NCBI GenBank assembly: GCA_002007465.1
Contig: LNAC01000350.1
Span: 1,647,037 to 1,711,036, forward strand
DNA length: 64,000 nt
Direction: 5' to 3'
Source of the DNA: Ailurus styani
Lineage: Eukaryota > Chordata > Mammalia > Carnivora > Ailuridae
Position numbers and translations under genes: made by a program. A model generated the notes under the pieces. The model saw only the letters and a list, made by a program, of their open reading frames with translations, was not told the origin of the DNA and ran no database searches. Below are positions 36,385 through 48,323 of this stretch, one piece after another (the stretch's first letter is position 1; each line of letters starts with the position of its first letter).

Positions 36385-36555
36385 CTTTATTTTTAAAATT
36401 ATTTTAGAGAGAGTGTACATCTGTGAGTAGGGAGGGGTAGGAGGGGCAGAAAGAAAGAGAATCTTAAGTAGGCTCCACGTCCAGTGTGGAGCCCAAAGTG
36501 GGGCTCTATCTCAGGACCCTGAAATCATGACCTGAACTGAAATCAAGTTGTTTGA
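36385..36555 (-). repeat. CAN SINE, old, antisense, 5'-truncated
   Basis: AATCTTAAGTAGGCTCCACG, GTGTGGAGCCCAAAGTGGGG, CTGAAATCATGACCTGAACT. The tRNA-like head (about the last 30 bp at the right) is missing. An imperfect TSD TTTAAATGAAATTG (36371-36384) / TTTAAATGAAAATG (36556-36569) brackets the shortened copy, so it was probably 5'-truncated at insertion. Confidence 0.82.
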
Positions 36556-36924
36556 TTTAAATGAAAATGAACATTTTTTAAATGAAAATGTTTTAATTGG
36601 TAGACCCTGAGTAAAGCAAATTATCGTCCATAATGTGTGTGAGCTTTATACAAGCAGTTAAAGCTTTAGGAGAAAAAGACTGAGGTTCCCCAAGGAAGGG
36701 TGAATTCTGCTTCTGGGCTGCCTTTTTGACTGAAGGTGCAATATCAAGCTCTTTCCTGGATCTCCAGCCTTTCAGACTGTCCTGGAGATTTTGGACTTGG
36801 CAGTCCCCATAATTGCATGAGTCAATTCCTTAAAATCTCTCTGTGTATATACATATACCTATATATACATATTTACAATGTAATATAGGTGCACATCCTA
36901 CTGGCTTTACTTCTGTGGAGAGCG

Positions 36925-37035
36925 ATGAAAAATATACTAGCTATATGACCTCAGTCAAGTTATCAAATCACTCTTTGCCTAAGTTCACTCATCTATTAAA
37001 TGGGAAAATCATATAGACTTCATTGGTATTAAGTT
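36925..37035 (+). repeat. MIR remnant, sense
   Basis: CTAGCTATATGACCTCAGTC, AAGTTATCAAATCACTCTTT and TCATCTATTAAATGGGAAAA follow the MIR core order. Confidence 0.65.
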
Positions 37036-37740
37036 TGTATATTTTTAGCTTACCTGGAACAGAGGAAAGCTTATAGTTAAGCTCTATATGTATGTTTGAT
37101 ATTAGTTCAAAACACCTTGGAACATGCTTCCTGTTCCAAACTGTCTGCTCAGCAATTTCCTCTAGAGAAATCCTATCACAGTAAAACAGCCATTTTTTGC
37201 TGAGAATATGGATCTTAAAATCCGAGGTCCTTGGTGTTAAATGCAAACTTATAAATTGCATTCATTTCTATACTTACCACAATCCCTTAAGCATTTACTT
37301 ATTTGTTCTTCTGCCTGACATCTTGCAACATAAAATTATAGACTCTCAACCCAAACAGGCTGCCTAATAATTAAAAACCTGATTTTTTTTTGCTTTTCCT
37401 TAGCTTTATGCAGGGCACTTAGTGAGAATAATCAGCATATTAAAATTATATGCATGTAGCAATTTTCTTTCCAGACAAAAACCTATGACACAGTTTGAAG
37501 AACTTTAAAGTGACTGATGTTTTATTAGAGCACTTAGTGAAAAGCATATATGTTCCCTGAGCTAGTTTTCTAACTAAAACTTTCAAAAAGTCAAGTAAGG
37601 ATCAGGAAGTGGAAAAAAAAAATCTTGGGTTTCATATGGCCCCAACTGAGTTACACTATCTACTTCTTGTAAAATAGGAAAATTGATTGTATCATTGTTA
37701 ATTAGTCCTTTATTTCCTGTATTTCAGATCATTCACTTTT

Positions 37741-37914
37741 ATTTGACACAGAGAGAGATTACAAGTAGGCAGAGAGGCAGGCAGAGAGAGGAGAGAGGAG
37801 GAAGCAGGCTCCCTGCTGAGCAGAGAGCCCAATGCAGGCCTCGATCCCAGGACCCTGAGATCGTGACCTGAGCTGAAGGCAGAGGTTTTAACCCACTGAG
37901 CCACCCAGGCGCCC
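37741..37914 (-). repeat. CAN SINE, young, antisense, lacking its 3' tail
   Basis: Begins at ATTTGACACAGAGAGAGATT, so the usual TTTAAAGATTTTATTTATTT tail complement is absent, yet a perfect 15-bp TSD AGATCATTCACTTTT brackets it (37726-37740, 37915-37929). The rest is a low-divergence mustelid-type SINE ending CACTGAGCCACCCAGGCGCC. Likely primed internally at the AAATAAA stretch of the SINE RNA (inference). Confidence 0.94.
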
Positions 37915-40914
37915 AGATCATTCACTTTTTAAATCCTCCATCTTTGCCTGGTAACTTGTTGAAACTTTCCCCCTGGAAATTTGGATATAAAGAAAAAATA
38001 GTTTTTGATTATATTTTTCATATTCTCTGAACTTATACCAAAGTTATATGGATATGAAGTTTTGTCTGTGTATCTAATTACATATAGAAATCTAGGTTTG
38101 TGCATATTTTTAAAATGAAAATTGTATTTCAGATGTACAACATGATTTGATACACATAGTGAAAAGACTACTATAATCAAGCTAATTAACATGTCTTCTA
38201 ACATAATTACCCTTTTAAATTATAGTTGAAATACAATGTTATATTAGCTTTAGGTATACATCATGAATCAACAACTCTATATATTAAGCTGTTCCTCACC
38301 ATAATGAGTGTAGTTACCATCTGTCTCCATACAACATCAGTACAATATTAATGACTATTTCCCCCATGCTATGATTTTTATCCCGGTGACTTATTTTATA
38401 AGTGGAATTTTGTACTTCTTAATCCCTTCACCTTTTTTCACCCATTTGTGTGTATGTGTGTATGTGTGTGAGATAAGAACAACTAAAATCTACTCTCAAA
38501 ATATTTCCAGTATTTGATACAGTATTAACTATATCCAACATGTTACCCATTATATTTCTAGCTCTAATAATCCCACACAACTGCAATTTTGTACTCTTCG
38601 AGCAACAATTCCCCACTTCCCCACACACCCAGTACCATTCTACTGTTCCTTTGAGTTCAACTTTTTTAGAGTCCACATGTCACTGAGATCATGCAGTATT
38701 TTTCTTTCTGTGCCTGGTTTATTACACTTAACATAATACCCTCCAGGTTCACATCTCAAATGACAGGATTCCATTTTTTTAAGCCTGAATAAGGTCTATT
38801 TTATGTATTTATCACTTTTTTATTCTTCATCCATTGATGGACACTTAGTTGTTCAACTGTTCCTTTTTCTCCATATACTCACCATTTGTTATCATTTGTC
38901 TTTTTGATAATAGTCATTCTAATAGATGTGAGGTGATCTCTCATTGTGGCTTTGATTTACATTTCCATGATGATTAGTGACTTTGAGCATCTTCTTCTGT
39001 ACGTGTTAACCATTTTCATGTCTTCTTTTGAGAAATATCCAGGTCCTCACTTTTGTAATTGGGTTTGCTTGTTTTCTTACAATTTGTTTTCTTACTATTG
39101 AGTTCTTTGTGTTCCTTATGTATTTCGGAAATTAACACATTATCAGATATATGGTTTGAAAATATATTCTCCCATTCTGTAAATCGCCATTTCACTCTGT
39201 TGATTGTTTTCTTTGATGTGCAGAAGCTTTTTAGTTTGATGTAGTCCACTTGTCTATTTTTGCTTTTGTTGCCTGTGCTTTTGGTGTCATACACATGAAT
39301 CCATTGCCAAGACCAATATCATAAAGATTTCCCCTATGTTTTCCTCTAGTAGATTTATAGTTTCAGGTCTTACACTTATGTCTTTATAATTTATTTCAAG
39401 TTGACTTTAGTAGAAGTGAGACACAGGTCCAATTTTATTTTTCTGCATATGAATAATCAGTTTTCCCAACACTTATTGAAGTGATTGCCATTTCCCCATC
39501 ATGTATTTTTGGCACCTTTGTCAAAAATCAATTGACTATAAATGTGTGTATCTATTTCTGGATTATCTATTTTTTTCCATTGATCTGTATGTCTGTTTTT
39601 ATGCCAATACCATGATGTTTTTATTGCTATTGATTTGTAGTTGATTTTGAAATTCAGGTTGTGTAATGCCTCCAGCTTTGTACTTTTTGCTCAATATTAC
39701 TTTGGTTTTTGATGGTCTTTTGTGTTCTCATATGAATTTTAGTATAATTTGTCCTAGTTCTGTGAAAAATGCCACTGGGATTTTGACAGGGATTATATTA
39801 ATTGTTGATCTCTTTGGATAGTATAGATTTTAACAATAATTTTTCTAATCCATGAACATGAGATATCTGTGCATTCTTCAATATCTTTCACACATGTCTC
39901 ATATTTTTCCATGTACAGGTCTTTGACGACTTTGGTTAAATTTATTGCTAAGTATTTCATTGTTTTTGATAAAATTATTAAATTGCTTTCATAATTTATT
40001 TTTTGGAGAATTCATTTTTAGTGTATAGAAATACAACTAAATTATTGTATGTTGATTTTATATCCTTGCAACTTTACTGAATTTATTAGTTCTAAAGGTT
40101 TTATTTTAGTGGAGTCATTAGGGTTTTCTATTTAAAAGACTATGTTTTATGCAAAAGGAAGTAATTTTACACTTCCCTTTCTGTGATTTAGATGTGCTTT
40201 ATTTTCTTGCTTAATAGCTCTGGCTTGTTTTTCCAGCAGTATATTGAACAGAAGTGGCTTGAATGGGCATCCTTGTATTTTTCTTGATCTTAAAGAACAG
40301 GATTCAGCTTTTCAACCTTGAGTATCATGTTAGTTATGGATTTGTCATACATGGCCTTTATTATGTTGAAGTCATCAATCTATACCTCTCTCATTGAGAT
40401 TTCTTATTATGAAAGAGTATTAAATTTTGCTAAGTTCTTTTTTTGCATCTATTGTAATGATCATATGATATATTTTCAGTTAGTGAGATGTATCATAATT
40501 ATGGTTTGCATACATTTATCCATCCTTGCATCCCAGGGGTAAATAACGCTTGGTGACAGTGTATGATCCTTTCAATGTGCTATTGAGTTCGGTTTGCTAA
40601 GAGTTTGTTGAGGATATTTCAGTTCATATTTATTGAGCATATAGGTGTGGAATTTTCTTTTCTGGTAGTGTACTTATCCAGCTTTGGTATGAGAATAATC
40701 CTGGCCTTGTAAAAGGAGTCTGAAAGTGTCTGCGCATCAACGTTTTGGAAGAGTTTGAGTAAGATTGGCATTAGCTCTTATTTAAATATTTGGTAGAATA
40801 TTTGGTAGAATGAAGCTCTGAGGTTTGGGTTTCTTGTTGTTTTTGTTGGGAGGCTTTCCAATACTGGGCCAGTCTCATTACTTGATATATGCCTGTTTAA
40901 ACTTCCTACTTCCT

Positions 40915-41148
40915 GGGGGCATCTGGGTAGCTCAGACCCTTAAGTATCTGCCTTCAGTTCAGGTCATTATCCCTGAGGTCCTGAGACTGAGCTCTGCATG
41001 GGTGGGTGTGGGAATCCATGCTCAGCTGGGAGTCTGTTTCTCTCTTTCTCTCTGCCCACCCCCCTAACTTGTGTGCACTCTCTCACTCTCTCTCTCTCTC
41101 TCTCCCCCTAGCTCACTTTCTCTCAAATAAATAAAATATTAAAAAAAA
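40915..41148 (+). repeat. CAN SINE nested in LINE-1, sense, expanded CT tract
   Basis: GGGGGCATCTGGGTAGCTCA head, TTCAGGTCATTATCCCTGAG, and a long (CT)n tract at 41074-41104, ending CTCAAATAAATAAAATATT and an A-tail. Flanks ACTTCCTACTTCCT (40901-40914) and ATCTTCCTATCTCT suggest a weak TSD. Confidence 0.88.
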
Positions 41149-41616
41149 ATAATCTTCCTATCTCTTCATGATTCCATCTTTGTACTTTGTATGCTATTAG
41201 GAATTTATCCATTTGTTCTAAGTTATCCTATTCGTTGATGTGTAAATGTTCATGGTAGTTGCTTGTAGTCATTTGCATATCTGTATTATCTGTCGTAATG
41301 TCTCTTCTATCATTTACAATTTATTTACAACTTTTTTTTCTTTAACTAAAGGCTTGTCAATTTTATTTTTGTTTTCAAAAACCAACTCTCACATTAACTG
41401 TACTTTCCTATTTTTTTCTAGTCTCTATTTGTCTTTGTTATGATCTTCATTATTTACTTCTGATAACTTTAGTGTGTTCTTTTTGTTGTTGAGGTGTAAA
41501 GCTATTTTTTTTTATTTGAGAATTTTTGTTTTCCTTTCATGTAGGCACTTCTTGCTATAAACTTCCCTCTTAGAACTATTTTTGTTGTATCCCATAATAT
41601 TTGGTCTCTTTTTCTT

Positions 41617-41889
41617 TTTTTTTTTTTTTTTTTTTAAANNNNNNNNNNNNNNNNNNNNNNNNNNNNNNNNNNNNNNNNNNNNNNNNNNNNNNNNNNNNNN
41701 NNNNNNNNNNNNNNNNNNNNNNNNNNNNNNNNNNNNNNNNNNNNNNNNNNNNNNNNNNNNNNNNNNNNNNNNNNNNNNNNNNNNNNNNNNNNNNNNNNNN
41801 NNNNNNNNNNNNNNNNNNNNNNNNNGACGCTGAGATCATGACCTGAGCCGAAAGCAGAGGCTTTAACCCACTGAGCCACCCAGGCGCCC
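41617..41889 (-). repeat. CAN SINE with assembly gap inside, antisense
   Basis: Left part is the T-run (A-tail complement) up to TTTAAA; right part resumes at GACGCTGAGATCATGACCTG and ends CACTGAGCCACCCAGGCGCC. A perfect 15-bp TSD TGGTCTCTTTTTCTT (41602-41616, 41890-41904) proves one insertion. The missing body should be about 115-125 bp, while 187 N are given, so the gap length is probably an estimate. Confidence 0.93.
41639..41825. other. Assembly gap (187 N)
   Basis: Run of N directly after a long T homopolymer within a SINE; ORFs spanning it are meaningless. Confidence 1.
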
Positions 41890-42414
41890 TGGTCTCTTTT
41901 TCTTACATTAAATTTGTCTCCACATATTTTTTGATTTCCCTGTTGATTTCTTTTTTTAACACATTTGTTCAGGATTATGTTAAGTTCCATATATTTATGA
42001 ATTTTTAAATTTTCCTCTGTTACTGATGTATAGTTTCATACCAGTGTGACTGGAAAAGATACCTGATAGGATTTTTAGTCTTCTTAAATTTGTTAAGAGC
42101 TGGTTTTTTTGCCTAACATTTACCCTATCTTGGAGAATATTCCACGTGTAGTGGAAAAGAATGTGCATCCTGTTGTTATTGGATGTACCTTTATGTATAC
42201 TGTTAGATCCATTTCATCCAAAATGTAGTTCATGCTTACTGTTTCATCTTTCATATTTTGTCTGTATGATTTATTCATTATGAGAGTGAGGTTTCAGAGC
42301 CCCTTCTATTATTGTGGTCTTTTTCTTTCCTCCATTCTGTAATATTTGCTTTATATATTTAGGTGCAGCTTGTGCCTCATTTTGAATATCTAAAGTGATG
42401 ATAAATCCATGGTC

Positions 42415-42550
42415 TTCCTTCCTTTCTTCCCTTCCTCCCCTCTCTTTCCTTCCTTCCTTCCTTCCTTCCTTCCTTCCTTCCTTCCTTCCTTCCTTCCTTT
42501 TCTTCCTTCCTTCCTTCTTTCCTCTCTCTCTCCCTCCCTCCCTCCCTCCT
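42415..42550. repeat. (CCTT)n / (CCCT)n microsatellite
   Basis: Long run of CCTT units (about 42445-42515) followed by CTCTCTCC and CCCTCCCTCC. The plus-strand ORFs here translate it as Pro-Ser-Phe-Leu repeats and are artefacts. Polypurine/polypyrimidine mirror symmetry gives H-DNA potential. Confidence 0.95.
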
Positions 42551-43215
42551 GTCCCACCCTTCTCTTGTTCTCTTATGATTGTTTGTTTGCTTGTTTGTTT
42601 TTTGGTAGTAGAATGCTTCCCTTTTTCATTATCTTTTGTGCATTTATTACAGAATTTTAGCTGTTTTTACCAGTTTTTTTAATAGTCTTATAGAAAACAT
42701 CTTATAAGACTATTATTAGCTGAGAAAAACTTAAGTTTGACCATACAGAAAGATTAATGCTTCAAATTATCCTCCCACCACAATTTATTATTTATGTCAC
42801 AGTTTATGTGTTTTATGTATTATGTATTCATTAAAATTTTTATAGCTATATTTTGATACTTTTTATCTTTTAACTTTTATATCAAAGTTAAAAGTGATTT
42901 ATACAATACCACTACAGTATTAGAATATTCTGAATTTGACTATATTCTTACCTTTACTGTGAGTTTTATATTTTCATATGTTATTACATTTTTGGTTAAT
43001 ATTTTTCATTTTAACTTAAAGAACTCCTTTTAATATTTCTTGTAAGGCAGGTCTAGTGGTGATGGTCCCATACAGCTTTTGTTTGCCTGGAATATTCTAT
43101 CTCTTTAACTTCTCATGTTGTTCATGTGTTATTTTACTGATTTTGTGTAACTTATTGAACTCTTTTAAGGTAATTATTTTGAACTTTTTGTCTGATGGTT
43201 CATAGATCTCTATTT

Positions 43216-43387
43216 GTCTCTTTGTTTTTGCTTTTTAGAGAGAAGGGGCAGATTGAGAGGGAGAATCTTATGTAGGCTCCATGCCCAGCTCAGAGCCTAC
43301 CCTGGGGCTTGATCTCAATGCTGAGATCATGACCTGAGCAGAAATCAAGGGTAGGACATTTAACAGACTGAGCCACCCAAGCACCCC
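43216..43387 (-). repeat. CAN SINE, old, nested in LINE-1, antisense
   Basis: GAGAATCTTATGTAGGCTCC, ATGCCCAGCTCAGAGCCTAC, GCTGAGATCATGACCTGAGC, right end CTGAGCCACCCAAGCACCCC. TSD TAGATCTCTATTT at 43203-43215 and 43388-43400. Confidence 0.92.
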
Positions 43388-43499
43388 TAGATCTCTATTT
43401 CTTTAGGGTCAGTTATTGGTACTTTATTTTGTTACAGTGTATTGTCTTTTATGATTATTTATTATACTTGTGGCCTTGTATTGGTGTCTGCACGTTTGA

Positions 43500-44330
43500 A
43501 GAAGTAGGTACTTCTAAATCTTTACTGGCTGGCTTTGGGGAGAGCCCTTCACCAGTCAGCTCATCAGAGTTCTAGAAAGACCTTGTGGGGTCTACAAATA
43601 GGCTGATCTGGTACCTCGGTCCATGGGAGTGGGTCTGGAGTCTGTGTCCCCTGGGGCAAGTCTGATGCTTCCATATAAAGGGCAGGCTTGTCACTTGATT
43701 CTGTGGTGACAGGCCTAACACATGAATCTGTAGGTGGACTTGGATCTTGAGTCTGCAGGTGCCATCCTGCCACCAGGGACCACTGGAGTGAGCTCTTTAC
43801 ATGGGTTTGTGAGGTCAGGCCTAATGACTAGATCCAAAAAGGTGGGCCTGGACCCTGTGTTCACAGGGGGCAATCTGAACTGACCACAGGAGACTGACTG
43901 GTGCTGGGGAAGCTCTTGAGTGTGAGTCCACGGGGGCTGGCTTGCCACTGGCCTGGGCCTGATGCCTTGGTCCAGGGTTATGGGCTGGATCCTGAGCCTA
44001 ATGGGGTTGGCCTAGGCCTGGGTTTACTGGGGCAGACTTGGCGCTGGGGTCCATTTCAAAATCAAGTGCTCATTTCCTTCTCCAATGAGAATGTGTCTCT
44101 CTTGGCGCTGGGCTGTCTGGACTTTGGGGAGGAATGATATGAATAATATGAGATTGTTCTACCCACTTTTTCAATGCATCTTTTTTTTTCTTTTTTATTT
44201 CTGCTATCCACTGAGATGTTATAATCTCTCCCCTGCAATTTTTAACTCTTGTAAAGGTATTTTTGAGTGTGGATAGTTGTTCAAATTGATGTTTCTGTGA
44301 AGGGACAAGCATTGTAAACTCCTATTCTAC
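43500..44330 (-). repeat. GC-richer LINE-1 5'-region tract
   Basis: About 43600-44060 contains irregular 35-45 bp units built from GGCCTGG, GGGTC and GGGGC motifs (GGGGCTGGCTTGCCACTGG, GGCCTAGGCCTGGGTTTACT), in contrast to the AT-rich surroundings. As I recall, old L1 5' UTRs have such units. ORFs on either strand (43564-43773, 43715-43948, 43901-44137) are readings of this tract rather than genes. Confidence 0.6.
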
Positions 44331-44350
44331 CACCTCATTGTCCTTGCTTC

Positions 44351-45500
44351 TCTGATAGGAGTCTTTAATAGAACTAACATATCATGCCATGGATATATAG
44401 AAATTTCTTAAAGACGTGTCTGCTCTCTAAGCATGAGCAAACTCTATATGTTCTTCCTAATTTAGGAGTGATGTCAAAATCAATTTTTGTGTAAATGATA
44501 TAGGAATGTGAAAGTATAGGTTTCTAAAGATGAAGGAAAAATTCAGGTCCCTTAGCTTTGGTTAGTAGTTGTATAATCCAGGTGTCTGTACTATCTCCCA
44601 GACACCTATATGTCCTACATATAATCTTAAAATTAATATGTCTACAGGTGAAATTATGATCTTTTCCCCAGATTCACATTGGATTTTATTAATTTACCGT
44701 ACCCCAAATCTCAAACCATAAACTCCTATTTCTCTTTTCTCAAACCTAATAACTTTCAAATCATGTTAATTCTAATTTCAAAAATGTTTTCCCAAACTAG
44801 CCATTCTTGTACATCTTTATTGCCATTATCTTAATAGATGATAGTAAATAGTTTCAAAAAATGTCTGGTACAGTGGAAAGTAGAAATTTGCCATCAAACA
44901 TCATATAGATATCATTAATCTAATATTCTTTCTTATTAAGAAAATGTTTCCCCAGATACCTACTTCTATTATTAAAATTTTTGACAGGATGGCAGAGGGG
45001 CAATAATAAATACTTCATTTTCCTGCTCAAATTCTGGATAAATCGAGAGATGGACAAAATTAGAAGATGGAAATCAATTTGCAAATTTATTAATAACTAA
45101 TGGTAGATAGGAGGAACAGGTTTAGATGTATGCTAGCAATGGACTTCTTAATATTGAATCTCAGAATTAGACCAACCACTGTATGAGAAATCTGTTCGTT
45201 AAACTTCCCATTGTGGCCAGTCCAGTAACTTACAGTGGAAAGTGACAAAACAGTATGTTTGCTACAAGAAGCTGTTTTTGAAGAGAAAGAAGGAAGAGAA
45301 AGTGGGTTGAGTCACTGTTTCTTTCCCAAGATGTTTAGGATATCTTATTCCACTTCCCTGGGCAGTAGTTAAGGGATAACACATAGAAGCTGGGATTACT
45401 TACAGGAATAGGGGAAGGAGGTGTTCCACTAATATCATGACTGAAGATGATTCAATTCCTAGTCCAGGGTACCTGGAGTTGGCTACACTGTGTGGTTAAG
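44351..45500. other. Non-coding sequence, no recognised element
   Basis: AT-rich, no gene or RNA. Nothing I can classify. Confidence 0.5.
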
Positions 45501-45539
45501 GGCATAATCTTCCATACTGTCATGTTTACCTAAGACTTC

Positions 45540-46010
45540 TAATTCCGTCTGCAAACAGTTACTGTTCAACCACAAAGAGGTTCACCCAAGTTCATGCTCA
45601 CTTCTGACACCAACTGCAAGTCTGAGGGTTTCTCAAAACCACCCTCAGGTTTGATAATTTGATAGAAAGCCTTACAGAACTTACTGATGCATCTTACACT
45701 CATGGTTATAATGTTTATAGGAAAAGGATGTAGAAATCCACCAAATGAAGAAATACAGAAAGCAGAGTCTAGGAGCATACCAGATACAAGACTTCTGTTG
45801 TCCTCTAGAGAAATTACTCTATTAGCATCAATATGTGATAGTACACATAGAGCACTACCAACTCTGGAAACATACAGGTTTTGGTCAGCAGAGTTTTTTA
45901 GGCTTTATTATATAGGCATGATTGATTACCCTTGTTTTAACTTTAAAATATGCTTATTTTTTAAACTGAACTCAGTCTCTAGCTTAACTAATAGTTCATG
46001 ACCCAAAGCG
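45540..46010 (-). repeat. Probable ancient LTR-type interspersed repeat, unclassified
   Basis: Phrases such as AGGGTTTCTCAAAACCACCC, CTTACAGAACTTACTGATGC, GGAAAAGGATGTAGAAATCC and ATAGGCATGATTGATTACCC resemble an old mammalian LTR-class repeat I have seen in other genomes, but I cannot name the family. It has no intact coding capacity. The ORFs at 45566-45778 (minus) and 45687-46001 (plus) overlap it. Confidence 0.35.
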
Positions 46011-47890
46011 CTTATCCTAAATCAAGTGGCTGGACTTTCTGATGTGGGTGGCTCAACCCTGAGTCATCTCTTTAAACTATCAGGTGTGGTCCAATAGGCC
46101 TGCCATGAAAAACTGGAAGAAAAAAAAAATACTCCTATCACTCAGGAAATTCCAGGGATTTAGAAGTTACCTCCTTAGAGCTGGGAACAGAGGCCAGATT
46201 TTCTTTGGACAAGGTCAAATTTCTTACTATATACATAAAGCCTAATAATATTACTTCTAAACTTTTCTAGTGATATTCTGATTTCCCAGTCACCTAACCT
46301 TTCTCACTTTTAAGATCATTAACTACACTGTTTATAGAGTTATCTTTGTCCATCAGAAGAAGGGGAAAAGGAAGGAAGGTAGAAGTAAATTAGAGTTGCA
46401 CATGTCATTCATTCCTTTGTCACTGGTTTCAATTTCCTTTTTGGTATATAAAATCCTCTAAAATCCATCTAACTTACTATCCCATATCTGACATTCTCGC
46501 TCTGCATTTGCAGAGAATGACTATCATTCTTCACTGATAGTCCCTCTTCCCTAGATATTTTACTTTTTGTGACTCAGTCTGGTTGTACATAGTGTTGCTT
46601 ATGCCTAGAATGTCCTTCATCTTTCTTTGTCTTTGTTCATTAAACTTTCAGTTTCCAATGTATTAACAGCATATAGTAAGAGTACATATTAGTAAGGGCG
46701 GACTAATTATTATAACAAAGATCTCCAAAATATAATTGACTAAGCATAATACAAAAAAATGTATTCACACCATTAGGTATTTGGGAGGCTGCCTTCCACA
46801 TGGTAATTCAGAGATCCAGGCTCTTTTTATCTCAATACCGTGATTTTCTGAGAAAGCCCTCAGAGTCCTCCAGTGGATCTTCTATATTCAATCATGTGCT
46901 AAGAAAATAAAGATCATTTGAGAGATTTTTCAAAGGTCCTCCTGAAATGCTGTATATTATTTCTGGTTCCATTGGTGAGAGGTAGTCAGATATTATCACC
47001 TAGAAACAAAGGCCCAGAAAATGCAGCTTGAAAGAAAGTTTCAACAAAGAAACTACAGAAAAACTGATAAATACTTAGGAAACTTGTGCCACAACAGGTT
47101 AAATAGTATGACTTCAGTGTGTCCTTCAAAATGTTTCTCAAGTAGGGTGTTTCCATATGTAGTAGTGGTTATCACATTCACTTCACAAAATGTGTCTCGG
47201 GCAGGAACATTTACTTTGTTCTTGATGATGACACAGTTTTTGTCCCTATAGTGCTATATGCCATATTGAATTGAAATTTATTTGCATATTTACTTCTTTT
47301 GGGGAACTCTGAGTTCTTAGAAGAGGCTGTGTTTCATTTATCTTTTTATCTCCAGCAATTAACTATCATATCTGACATATAGTAGGTGTATGATAAATAC
47401 TTGTGGGTGAGTGATGTATGAAATAATGTTATTCAAATATATCTCAGGTAATTATAGAAAATTCATCTGACTCCCATTAGAATCACTAAGCATGATGTGA
47501 AACAAGTTTTGTGACTTTGAACTTCAGAAAGAGAAGAGGCCTCCATTGTCCAAGTAGGAAAAAGAAAGGAAGAAAGGGAGATGGTGATGCAGCATTATGG
47601 GAAGTAAATAGATTTTTAAAACATTATTTTGCTTCTCTAACAATGCATATGAGTACTGCATGTCAGGAATTGAGCTTGAGTGATTGAAGGAAGAAAGATC
47701 ACCTTTGATTACAGAAAGCTTAACTATTAGCCCTCGAATAAAGGCAGGTGAGAATCTATGTTTTAAGAACCAGCCAACAATGATCCTGAAAGTAGTGTTT
47801 GACCAGAGATATTTTATAATTGGGAGCCATGAGTCAGGAATACACCCTTTTACCCAGGTGTCACCATTAAGAAACATTTAAAATATTGAT
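46011..47890. other. Non-coding sequence with old repeat remnants
   Basis: 46670-46960 resembles an old middle-repetitive element (TTATTATAACAAAGATCTCC, CTGCCTTCCACATGGTAATT). 47330-47410 resembles a sense L2 3' end (TGACATATAGTAGGTGTATG, ATAAATACTTGTGGG). The 117-codon minus ORF at 47524-47877 has no known domain. Confidence 0.45.
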
Positions 47891-47895
47891 ATATG

Positions 47896-48079
47896 GCAGG
47901 GTAACTGGGTGGCTCAGTTGCTTAAGTTTCTACCTTGTGCTCAAATGTGATCTCAGGGTCCATGTCAGGCTCCTTGCTCAGCAGAGAGCCTGCTTCTCTC
48001 CCTCTGTGCTGGCTTCTCATGTTCTCCCTTGCTTACTCTTATTCTATCTCAAATAAATAAATAAATAACATCTTTAAAA
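47896..48079 (+). repeat. CAN SINE, sense
   Basis: GGGTAACTGGGTGGCTCAGT head, GATCTCAGGGTCCATGTCAG, CTCAGCAGAGAGCCTGCTTC, then CAAATAAATAAATAAATAAC and ATCTTTAAAAA. TSD unclear; shared ACATTTA..ATATATG flanks are imperfect. Confidence 0.9.
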
Positions 48080-48323
48080 ACATTTATATATGACAATATA
48101 CTCTTACTGGGTGTAATCTAAAAATCTACTTTGCCACGTTTTTATTATAGCATATCAGTATTAATGTAAATACATATTCACGTAAAAGATGTACCTATAA
48201 AGTACCCCAATTAAAAGAAAAATCCTAGTTACAGAAGATTGGGGCAATTAATTGAGGAAAAAAAAAAAAAGAAATGAACCAAAATAGTAACCTGGGCTTT
48301 TGGATGTGTATCTCATTATTCCT

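Larger units (their letters stand above)
35817..37725. other. Non-coding sequence with small old repeats
   Basis: No gene. Contains an old SINE (36385-36555), a possible sense MIR (36925-37035: CTAGCTATATGACCTCAGTC, TCATCTATTAAATGGG) and a TA-rich run near 36845-36880. Confidence 0.55.
38105..44350 (-). mobile_element. Old LINE-1, antisense, possibly near full length
   Basis: From left to right the minus-strand order is 3' UTR (38105-38800), ORF2 C-terminus (39016-39294: KNRQVDYIKLKSFCTSKK, FTEWENIFSNHISD), reverse-transcriptase region (about 39500-41600), upstream ORF2 (to about 42900), an ORF1-like part near 43030 (GTAAGGCAGGTCTAGTGGTG) and a GC-richer 5' UTR-like tract at 43500-44330. Stops are frequent, so it is inactive. 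SINEs at 40915, 41617 and 43216, a CCTT microsatellite and a 187-N gap interrupt it. The 5' boundary and ORF1 extent are approximate. Confidence 0.72.

Noticed and set aside
41576..41990. ORFs at the gap, up to 118 codons
   Set aside because: They are mostly N translated as X and SINE sequence.
42395..42682. 95-codon Pro/Ser/Leu-rich ORF
   Set aside because: Translation of the CCTT microsatellite in old LINE-1.
43564..44137. Cluster of ORFs in a GC-richer tract, considered as a possible exon or CpG-island gene
   Set aside because: The tract fits the 5' region of the antisense LINE-1 and has irregular internal units; no splice-flanked conserved peptide is evident.
45540..46010. Possible endogenous retrovirus gene
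   Set aside because: Only a degraded LTR-like repeat is suggested; no gag, pol or env motif could be read in either strand.
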